Shown here: positions 54,888 through 64,000 of the stretch, piece by piece
How positions within the stretch are numbered: position 1 is the first letter of the stretch
Layout: each line of letters begins with the position of its first letter
Translations under genes and position numbers: made by a program
Notes under the pieces: model-generated
The model's input: the letters and a program-made list of their open reading frames with translations, nothing else
Told to the model about the DNA's origin: nothing
Databases searched by the model: none
From: Toxoplasma gondii ME49
Lineage: Eukaryota > Apicomplexa > Conoidasida > Eucoccidiorida > Sarcocystidae
Length of the DNA: 64,000 nucleotides
NCBI RefSeq assembly: GCF_000006565.2
Contig: NC_031474.1
Location: 4,251,662-4,315,661 of the forward strand
Direction of reading: 5' to 3'

Positions 54888-57800
54888 TCCGGGGTTTTGA
54901 CCCTTACCAGAAAATATGGGCTCGTTCAGAAGAACGGAGACACAAAAGAACTTCACTGACTGAGGTTCACGTCTCGGCTACGCTGCGGAGGACCGCGCCG
55001 GTTGGAAAAAACACATCTCCGTTTCGTTCCCCAGAGCTGATGCGTTTCACACTCCCTTGAGCACTGTCAACCGAACATGCCAGCCGTCAGCGAGTTCGCC
55101 TCCTTTCTCAGGACCAAGATTCTCTCTCGCTCGCACTGAACTTTGTGAGTAATGTGTGGCTCCCCCTTGGTAAAGAGGGCAGACAACAGGTTCCGAGGGC
55201 GTCAGAAGCAGCGAAAAGATCGGGTTGCGAAGGCGAAGTTTCCTGGAGCCTCGAACTTCCGTTCAAGAACGGCGATGAAGCCACGATTGAAGTGCAGTAG
55301 CAACTGCGTTAGCCGCGGCGTTGTTTCCCGCCTGCCCTCTGAGATGTCGGAGCTTACCAACCCCGACGAAGGAGCAAGCGCGCATGCGAAAGATGCAGAG
55401 CTCAAGTTCACCCGCATGAACAGAAATCAAGGAAGCGGTGGGATGTAAACAGAAGGGAGACACGGGAGAAATGTGATCATGCGGCTGCCACCGTATCACA
55501 CAAACACACATACGCGACTCGACAGACGACGTGGCTGGTGAAACCACGTACCCCGCCCGAAATTCGTCGACTCCGTGCCGACAGCTGCATTCTTCTCCAG
55601 CCACAACTACTGCATAGCGACTTAATAGTTCCGAGAGTTGCCTGTCAATTGCCACGGTAACTGTAAAGAGGAAACAAACACGATTCGAGTATCGGCCGGC
55701 TCCACAGACTGAGCAACAAACTACACGGACACGCAGCCTCACTTCTTGGTCCTTCCTCACGCCTTTGTAGACTAAATGCACTTCCAGAAGAGAGAAGAAA
55801 AAACCACACCAGCCTTATTTGCGGACGGGAAATGGCGTTTGTGCAACATTCACAGAGACGAAAAAAAGGGGAACGACGGAAGGGCCGCGAATGACGCCGC
55901 CACAGACAACGCAGGAAAGACAGCGAATAAAAACGCTGTCCGCACGTGGATATCCGTTTTTTCCACCGCTCAAAAAGGCGCCTTTTCCACGCGAAATGCG
56001 TTTGCACGGCAGTCAAGCCTTGTGGCTAATCTTTGAATTCTTTGAAAGGAAAACTTTGGACGTTACCAAGTCGTGTAGGAACCACGTCCCCAGCGCGAAA
56101 AGAACCTCCAACGCGGCACACACAGGCATTTTTATGAAGACGGCCTGCAAGACCCATAGAAGAAGGCAGCGAATACAGCATAGTCAGTTTCTGTTGTTGT
56201 TCCGAACCGAAACATTCTTTCCGTGTAAAAACTGCTGCCCAGAAACTTGTTCAACAGGAAAAACGCTCATCGCTCCGGTTCAGCTGGCGCGTTGTCGCCG
56301 ATGACAGTGGGATACCGCCCTCTTCCCAGGCTGTACTAATATTTCCATCGCCTATCAACGGCATTTGTGCACCATGCGTGTATTGGGACCCGTATATATA
56401 AAACACCGAGATATTAACCCTATGTACGGAGTAGAAAAACGAACAAGAGAGAGGAAAGGGGAGAGACGGCGACCCCGGCATTGAGCAATGCCGAAACGAA
56501 ATGTCTCAGGGTGGTGTCACTGATCGGGTTCCCGTACAGCGCGGGAACAGAGGAAGGGAGCCCCCCGCGTGAACACAGTAAACAGAAAAAGTTTTTTAGA
56601 GGCGATGGTCGTATGTCACACCATGACTAGGATATGAGGGAGTCTTCCTGCATACCGGCTGTGCCAACGTGTAATTTTTAAGACCTCCCTCCTTGCCTGT
56701 CCCACCGGGATAATACATGATTCCTTAGGAAACCGAATGCACATGACTGTGGCTGCAGATGGAGGAGTTCAAGTCGACCGGGGCTTCAGTTTAGGACAAG
56801 TCACAAACACCGCATGAACACCTGGTCTCGGTATTTTGTGCTGGACTGCGTTAGAATACGAATCGTCGAGGAAGAAGGAAGACCAGCCAAGTCAAGACAC
56901 ACCCCCCAACATTTGTGCCTGGCGGCACGCTTCCCACTTTCTTTGTCCAGGCATATATATTCATGTATTTTGGTGTTACAGAGTCACAGTGGTACGACGT
57001 TCGTAAAGAACACATTCACCGTGAAGCTGAAAGGCAGCAGTCGTGCCCATGAACTCCACTTTCTGGTAAAGGCGTTTGCTGCTATTTCGCAGCCTTAAGG
57101 ACCGTTTTATTTTTCGCAGAGGAAGCACAGCCTGGCTCTTAGCACCCAGATCCATCAAACAGTTGGCGCAGTTGCCAGCGCACACCAGCAACTCTGAACA
57201 ACACACGTTGTGTGAGTGCCCAGAAGTTCGTTTCTGATGCGCTTTAGGTTGAGTCTATCACCTCAGAGAAAGTACCCACGGATTTAGCAAGCAGTCTCGC
57301 TCATAAAGAGTTCTAGGTAAGAGCATCATGCATCTCCTCTAGTTATGTTCGTGGTTCACACTCTTCCTCGGGGGTTCACGTCTAACGGTCTAGGGGACTT
57401 TGCATCTGCGACTATCAGCCACCTGAGGTAGTGCTCACTGCTCGTGCCACAGTGCAAACACTTCAGATACTTCTAGAACTTCTGGAGTGTCACCCTACCG
57501 CGCCTCTGGCCTGGAACCAATGTAACTGACAGCTGAAGGTGGCAGTGTCATGCTACAGGGTAAGTTTCCGTGAACGGTCCCTCAGGCACAAAGGATCTTT
57601 GGTCTCTCGCACTCAATACAACCACAGGACCCCACATGTACCCAGAAGAACCGTTGGGCTCTTCCCGTGCTTCCTGCCTCCTGATCTCAAGAACAATGGA
57701 AAAGCCTTCTAGTATCTCTGTGGTGCATCTGGTGTCAGTGGAGAAAAAGCACTCGTAAGTTCACCGTGACGACCTACGTACATGGAATGATGGTCTATGG

Positions 57801-58580
57801 GCACCGGGTGTTACTGAAGCTTGATACGGCAGATGTTGCAAATACCCGAATGCCAGAGATACACGTGGCTTTAAAGGAAGGAGGGTTTCTCTGATTGGTA
57901 AGGCGTACCGTTTCGTCCTATATGGCTGCGGCCGAACGGGTTACAGACACCAGCAATCGCGGGAGACAACAGAAGACAGGAGCCGTGCGCAGATTACAGA
58001 CACATTTTCCCCAACTGGGCCCGACATGCCTTTGCCCACGCGACTTTACGAGCGCCATGTGCTGCGGCAGGCAGCTTACAACCGTTTTTTGAACATTTTT
58101 CCCCGACGATGTAATGTTTGTGACTGGAGTTAGTACGTGTGATACAAAACTTCTTGTGCACTGCCGGTTGAGGGGTGCATGTACTTGTACAACGAGTTTG
58201 AGGGTGAAGTGCGAGCACTGAAAAGTGGCCACCCGAGCTCAGAGGGGCGTCACTCGTTTAAACCGTTTTGCGGCGAAAAAGCGAGGGATGACTCCGGAGG
58301 TGGCGGTTTTGTCTTGCCGCGACACGTAGACACGTTGTTCTTCATTTTCTTTTGTTTCACCTTCTTGGCTCGCGAGAGAGGTGGTTCCTTGTGCAAACGG
58401 GCGTTCCCTCGGGAGCGGTCCGCGTCTTTGCGGGCGCAGCCACAAGTTGTACCGAAACCGCTGTGCCCGAACGGGAACCTTTTCTTCCTCATCTGGCAGC
58501 CCATCTCTATACCCCTTTTGGACAACAGGGAATCTGCACCTCTAGGAGCTACCTGGCTGCTGTTCTTTCGTCAACTCACC
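54888..58580. other. Divergent spacer between CDP-DAG synthase and nicotinamidase genes
   Basis: About 3.7 kb carrying two promoter/leader regions. No gene identified. The segment 57360-57900 shows fragmentary, coding-like frames on the + strand but no family I can name. The nicotinamidase frame is open back to 58179, but the ATG at 58581 has the better context. Confidence 0.5.
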
Positions 58581-60422
58581 ATGGCGGAGCCGAAGCCGCC
58601 GTGCGATTGCCCACTCGGAGGAGCAGGCGACTTCGGCAATACTGACGCGGTTCTCGCCGCGGGCAAAGATTGCAACAGTTCTTCGACTGTCGAGGCGCCC
58701 GTACCCTCGGCGCTTGGTGCATTCGAAGAACATGATGCGGCCCCACAAACCCACCCCTCTGTTGCTCATCCCGCGTCGGAGAACTGCGCGTCAGACTCTG
58801 CGGCGGCGTCTCGGGCGGCAGGCGGTGACACGGCTCCACGGAGTTTGCTGGACACTACAGACAACGCGACAGCCGCCGAAGAAGGACCGCGGAAGCTGTT
58901 GGAGGCGCTAAAGTCCTCGGTGTCGTGTCTTATTGTCACGGACGTGCAGAGGGACTTCTGTGAGGGAGGCGCACTGGGAGGCGAAGGCCGCCTGCAGATG
59001 GTGCACAACATCAACCGCCTGCGTTGCTGGAGAAGTCCGGGCACGGACCACCCTCTCTGTGGTGTTCCCTTCGAACAACTGCCAACTAGCTTGGAAGCTG
59101 CCGACATTGCAGACGAGCTGTTTGATTACGTCGTCGTAAGCCAAGACTGGCACCCTCCGAACCACCTTTCCTTCGCGAAAAACCACGCAAGCAGTTGCGA
59201 CCGCGAAGCTTGCATTTGTGGCGACGAACAGGAAGAAACTGGAGACGCCACGGACGAAAAAGCTGCGACCAGCGACACAGTTCAAACGAGAAACAACGAC
59301 CGAACGGACGGAACTCTGGACGCGATGCCTGAAACCCCCACTGCAGAAGAAGTGTCGCCACAGGTGGCAAACCAACATGAAGAAACAAATGGCAACGCTC
59401 AGGATGGTGAGGTGAACGAAGGAGACCGCTCTGGAGACGAGGACGCACAAGCTCCAGAGACTGTGACGGGTGAAAGAGCAAAGAAGAAAGGGAAATACTT
59501 ACCGCCTCTGGGGCCTAATCGAGTCCGGCGTCGAAAAACAGGCGTTGTGCTGGATCTGTGGCCCGTGCACTGTGTGCAAAATACACCGGGCGCAGAGCTC
59601 CATCCAAACCTTCTCACTCGAGCCAGCGACGTTCCAATTCACAAAGCTACCGATCGTGAGGTGCGTTCTGCTCAGCAGCTGCAGCTAAATTTGTATTTTA
59701 GTCAAGAGAGAAAAGGCAGACAGGGAGCGAAACGAGTGTCTTTGAGTTTTTCGACTGCAGCAAACGGGTGCAGTGGCTTGAGAGTTAGCCTCTCCTTTCA
59801 AGTCTACATATTTGGTAGGACAATGGGGACAGACAGCAGAGGGATTGCAGACGTCCGTAGTCGATCTCTCGTAGAGGTAATGTACACGTCCGTGTGTTTG
59901 CTTAGATGTGGGCGGGGAATTGAACGTTCAGTCCACGACGTACGGCCATGGGTTTCTTCGGCACAAAGTCATCTTCTGTTCGAAGAACATATGCTGAATG
60001 CCTAGGTTTTTTGGAGATGGCGTCGGCCCGCGTTGTTGCATGAACCTAATAGCTGCCACTGTCGTGAGACTGCAAAGAGCAGCTGGTGATGGCAGACATG
60101 ATGTGCTTGTTTCTGTCTGCCGGTTCCACTGCAGATCGACAGCTACTCATGTTTTGGACACGGTCAGCACAAGACCGGCCTGGAGTCTTTGCTCCGAGAA
60201 TGGAAAGTTGAGGTGGTGTGCGTTGTGGGGCTGTGCGTCGACTACTGCGTCAAAGCCACTGCACTCGCTGCAGCAGAAGTCCCAGGTGTACAGACTGTGT
60301 GCGTTCTGCTAGATTGTTCCAAGGCAGTTGCCGAAGAAGCGATACCCACTGTTCGTAAGGAACTAAGCGGCAAAGGCATCCTCGTGTGCACCGCGAAAGA
60401 GATGCTTCGCGGACAGACGTAG
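58581..60422 (+). CDS. Nicotinamidase (isochorismatase-like hydrolase)
   Basis: Hydrolyses nicotinamide to nicotinic acid for the Preiss-Handler NAD salvage route. Exons 58581-59660 and 60135-60422, phase 0, give 455 residues. Catalytic Asp in TDVQRDF (D121). Metal-binding residues in DWHPPNH (D189, H191, H195, from family alignment). LWPVHC follows at 326-331. Catalytic Lys is likely in IHKATD (K355), followed across the splice by IDSYSCFGHGQHKTGL. The nucleophilic Cys is C398 in VGLCVDYCVKAT. All family active-site positions are present, so the enzyme should be active. Unusual parts are a ~115-residue N-terminal Ala/Ser-rich extension and an acidic insert at about 204-322 between the metal-binding loop and LWPVHC. 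The start is supported by the ctcaccATGGCG context. No signal peptide was seen from this start; cytosolic location is inferred. Confidence 0.92.
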
Positions 60423-62092
60423 AAAGATGCCTTGCATTTGAGACTTATGCAAGGCAACGAAGAGCAAAAATTACAGGTATTATTCGCACTTTTGCTGTTG
60501 CGAGCAACACTGTGTCCTGGTGCCTGCTCTGATTTGAACTGTAAGGACGGCACATGCGAGAAGGGTACGGACACAGCGGTCCCTGGAATAGAACAGGACA
60601 GGCGACTGTTGCAGAAAGCAGCAATGGACGGTTGCGTAGAGCGTACATTTCCGGTGCCAGTTTGCAGCATGACACAGAGGAACGGCACTGTCCACGAAGC
60701 GGAGGAAACAAAGGAGGGAGATCCGAGTCAGGGAGAAGGATGTAGAGAGGGTCGACGGGAGGAGGGCGAGAAGATTTGGAGGCTCTTGAGGAGAACTACC
60801 GCCAGAAGCACGGCAGCAGTTGTGCTGATGACGTGAAGCATGCAAACTGACATCACTTTTTTCGGGCGAGGCGCGGTATTTTGTGGAGAACGTTTTCCTT
60901 TGCTTATCTGTACCGGAATGAGTTACAAGAGGTGATGAGCGTCTGTCTTCGTCCCGGTGAATCTTAGAGGCACGAAGCGATCGGGAGGCAAAGAGGCTGG
61001 GAATGCAGTTTGCCGACAAAGACTGGCCGCCTCACTCACTCCAGCCGGGTGCGAGATACAGCACCTTGAGCTTCTAGAGATGGTGACGTGGCTACAGTCC
61101 GCCGTGGAAAGCGAAAAGGAAACGAAGACGTTTCGAAGGGACGGAGGAACAAGGTACATTTTGTGGAAACTGGAGCAAATCACGTGATGGAAACGGAGTC
61201 GCCGTTACCTGTCAAGCAGAGTAACGGCGATTTGGAATCTTTTTTCGGACAACGCAACCTTTGTAATGTCAGCTGCCTGCCATGTTCGTAATTCTGCAGG
61301 AACAAAGAGTTTTTGTTTATTTGCCCTTTGTCGTGGTCGAAGAATTACCAGCAAAAGTTTCATTCCTGTTCCTGGAGCTCCAAGCTCCGTCGTGTCACTA
61401 TAGCGGCTCCGACCTCGGGTGTCGCCTCTGTTCATTTATCGCTGCGACAGATGCGTGGCTTTGTGCTGCCAGTCGACAACAAGAACACCATTTCAGTTTC
61501 GGAGTGCCAGTTTCACACAGTCCACTTTTCCGTCAACATCGAAATAGATGCACACCAATAGATAAAGCACACACGCACATGCATGCAAACACTCAAGTAG
61601 TTCGAACCAGTGGATGTCTAGCAAGAATACGCTTCTGCCACGACAAATGTCCACAGCGTTTAGTTGGAATCCGGCTGCCCGTGAAGCCCTCTGTGGACAT
61701 GATGGCGGCTGCACGCACATATCTGTACCTATAAGCAAGTATATGTTCCATGACAAAACCTTTCACCCCTTCTAATGGAATGCGCCTCTCTGTTCATGCA
61801 GAATATGACTTTCACAAGGATACATGCAGGGGTCGTTCAAAAATGCCAGTCCACAAATGCTCCGACACCACACGTAGCATGATGGTCACGAAAAGCACAA
61901 TATATCTCGGATCTGGAAAACAAAGACCTTCAAGATCTAAGTCAGTTGTCCAGCTCGTCGATGCAATCAGTTCCACGTGAATAGGAGTTCCTCACTTCAC
62001 TCTCCACCTACGGTTTCGAGTCTAAGTGCCTGTTGATGCCACTATCCAGGAATTTGTGGAGCAAGTTTCATTTTTTCTTATCTGTTCGAAGA
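60423..62092. other. Convergent intergenic region
   Basis: 3' UTRs of the nicotinamidase gene (+) and of the membrane-protein gene (-). Short frames only. A TGCATGC word lies near 61578. No gene recognised. Confidence 0.55.
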
Positions 62093-64000
62093 TTACGGTT
62101 TCACCTCCGGACTGTGAGACTTTCCGTTAGCTCCTTCCTGACTCTCGCTTTGTCCTCTTTCTTGCAATGCGGCGGCAAATCTGTGGTAAGATCCTTCCCT
62201 GCTCGATCCTCCTCCCAGGTTTCTTAACCGTTTGAGGAAAGAAATTCGTGAAGTGTTTTGTTGCTGGTCTTGGCCTGTGTTCTGGTCCGAGGGTCTTCCA
62301 GCCACATTTCCTGAAGTTCTTTGCGTATCTCCCGATCTTCTGCTCTGCGCCATCGGCTCTTGCACTCGGATGGTACCAGGGGCGCGGGCTGAGTCGTTTT
62401 CCCGAGGACACGAACTATTTCCTTTACTGACATTAAACACAAAGGCTTTTCCTACAGATTGTTTGCCGCTTTGTTCTGCACTCTGGAACGTAGGTTTCCC
62501 CATCAATGTTGGTTCCAGACCTGCAGAGAGGTACGCGTCGGGAATCCCCGACACAGTCACCTCCTGCAGCCGCTCCCCCCCCTTGCTAGGCAAACTGTAC
62601 TTGGGGTTCGATACAAACCCTTCGCTTGCGTTATATCTCCCATCCGCCCTCGAAAAAGAACGCGTTGAAAACTCTGTGTTCTGGCCTTCCAAAGACGGCT
62701 GAGGCCAGAGAGGCAGGCCCCGTGCGAAAGGCGGCGCCTGATCAAATTTGTTTGGAGGTTGGGAAGCCCCGTGTCGTTGCGACAGCTCCACGTGAGCATC
62801 GTGGTCAGCGCGTCGTTGCTTTCTCCACCGATCGAGCACACAAGCACAGATAGCCATGAAGAGCAGCATTGCGCCGACTGCCATACAGAAAATCACAATG
62901 TAGAGCACTAGCGGACTTGGGTCAAACAAGGCGTCAATGTAGAACACGGGCACCATCTGAGGAACTTCCTCTGAATCCAGACCCGGCCGAATGCCGTCGA
63001 CCCCGAGGACTCCCAGAGAGGCGAGCAAGCCATTCAGGGACCCGACTGGCAGGGACGGATCACCAAATCCCTTTCGAGAACTGCTTGTTCTGTCAATAAC
63101 GCGCACGATCTCTACGCGAGTTTCCTGCGGACCAGGAAGCCTGCGTGCGTATACATGAGACACAAAACACGAATGGGTGCTTTGCATACAGTCAAGGCTG
63201 CCAGGGAGCCCGATATGTATTTAAGAGTATTTGATGGTGACGTGTCCATTCCACCACGCGCACAACACAGTTTATACGAATATATGCATCTTCATACGCG
63301 TTTGATTAAGGAAACGCTCGTACATATGTATGGCCGCAAATACAATTTGCATGTCTACGCACACTCATCCACTTGTGCATCGCAATAAACATTTCCTTCA
63401 GAGCAGATATACATGCATACGACTACTTGTGTTATGTCCACATATCTATGCAAACCGCTGTGACATCCTCCGTTTTTGTTGCTTCCTGTAATTGTAAGAC
63501 ACCAAACTGGTACGAATACCTTGCCATAAATGCTTTGGCGCCACGGAACTTACCAGAACACTCTTCCCTGAAATGCCTCTATGTCGTCCATGATGTCAGC
63601 AGCTCTTCTTTTCTTTCTGTTGGCTGCTTCTTCCGTGTCTCCTAGTCTAGAATCATCGCCTCCAGACAAGAGTGCAGTCTCTGTGTTTCTCTTTTTCAGG
63701 TCCTTCTCCGTTAGTCCCGCAGCCTGCAAAGCCTGTGAGAATGCCGGCATCAGGATTTTCAGTCGAAAGAGAAGACTCTGTTCCTTACCACGCACAACTT
63801 CTGCCTTCTCACCTCCGCCATCTGCTCCTTGGAAGGCAGATTCCGCCACCTGTTCTAAATCACCAAGCTGCCTGCGGTAAGCGAGAGAGTTCGTGACTTC
63901 TTCATTTTCTGACCCGTTCAGCCTTCTCGTTGATGAGCTCTCTACTGGCTCTTCCCTTGCTGCTGACAATTTTTTTCTGTCGGTTTCCTCTGCTGAGCCT
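62093..64000 (-). CDS. Partial single-pass membrane protein, unknown (5' end beyond window)
   Basis: Two exons are visible. The upstream exon runs from the window edge (open frame at 64000) to 63554. The downstream exon runs 63140-62093, and a TG|G Trp codon crosses the GTAAGT donor and the CGCAG acceptor. The upstream part is hydrophilic and helical (EKDLKKRNTETALL, RKKRRAADIMDDIEAF). After the junction (VFWLPGPQETRVEIV) comes a Gly/Leu segment. One strong membrane helix follows (LYIVIFCMAVGAMLLFMAI), then CVLDRWRKQRR, a stop-transfer pattern. A ~230-residue Ser/Gln/Gly-rich tail follows. With an N-terminal signal outside the window it would be type I; not testable here. A further small intron in the upstream exon near 63720-63800 is possible. 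No family recognised. Confidence 0.65.

Noticed and set aside
51681..54956. Extending the CDP-DAG synthase start to 54956 and the unknown gene start to 43410
   Set aside because: Those codons are GTG and TTG; the first ATGs in frame are 54887 and 43242.
1..64000. Search for CRISPR arrays, insertion sequences, rRNA and telomeric repeats
   Set aside because: None seen; repeats are microsatellites or the in-frame coding array, and the gene style is apicomplexan nuclear.

Overview
The window is nuclear DNA of a cyst-forming coccidian parasite (Apicomplexa, Sarcocystidae: Toxoplasma, Neospora or Hammondia type). The evidence is family content: an SRS surface antigen, a rhoptry-kinase-like secreted pseudokinase, an apicoplast-type derlin, and a SET + HMG-box protein matching the one I know as KMTox from Toxoplasma gondii. 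Gene style agrees: GC-balanced DNA, GT-AG introns of roughly 0.1-0.9 kb, long gene-poor spacers, ATGs in good context, and many (TA)n microsatellites. From memory, CDP-DAG synthase and the apicoplast derlin are near neighbours on one T. gondii chromosome (VIIa), so this is probably that locus or its orthologue. The species cannot be fixed from the sequence alone.

Layout, left to right: 0.3-5.7 kb, secreted pseudokinase with a 180-bp tandem repeat (+). 9.0-13.8 kb, KMTox-like SET/HMG-box chromatin protein, six exons seen (-). 18.1-19.2 kb, candidate GPI-anchored protein (+). 21.2-25.3 kb, V-ATPase subunit D, eight exons (-). 26.3-27.9 kb, two-domain SRS protein, two exons (+). 30.6-32.4 kb, TFIIF beta subunit, three exons (-). 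35.0-36.8 kb, apicoplast derlin (-). 39.9-43.2 kb, large unknown protein with an ACDC-like segment (-). 47.5-48.8 kb, adenylate kinase, two exons (+). 51.7-54.9 kb, CDP-diacylglycerol synthase (-). 58.6-60.4 kb, nicotinamidase, two exons (+). 62.1 kb to the window end, partial single-pass membrane protein (-).

The exon models for V-ATPase D, TFIIF beta, adenylate kinase, nicotinamidase and the visible part of KMTox were built by hand from splice consensus, reading phase and family alignment. They join in phase without internal stops, but none is backed by RNA data. The genes do not form one pathway. They mix host-facing secretory and surface proteins, organelle and lipid functions (apicoplast protein import, CDP-DAG synthesis), nuclear functions (KMTox, TFIIF beta, the possible ACDC protein) and core metabolism (V-ATPase, adenylate kinase, nicotinamidase).

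I found no prokaryote-type mobile element, CRISPR array, rRNA or convincing tRNA. The most unusual things are an HMG box split by an insert of about 100 residues, an almost homogenised 60-residue basic repeat in a secreted pseudokinase, opposite-polarity purine/pyrimidine tracts bracketing exon 1 of the TFIIF beta gene, a possible GC-AG intron in the SRS gene, and an apicoplast derlin whose last membrane segment has lost the usual derlin signature.
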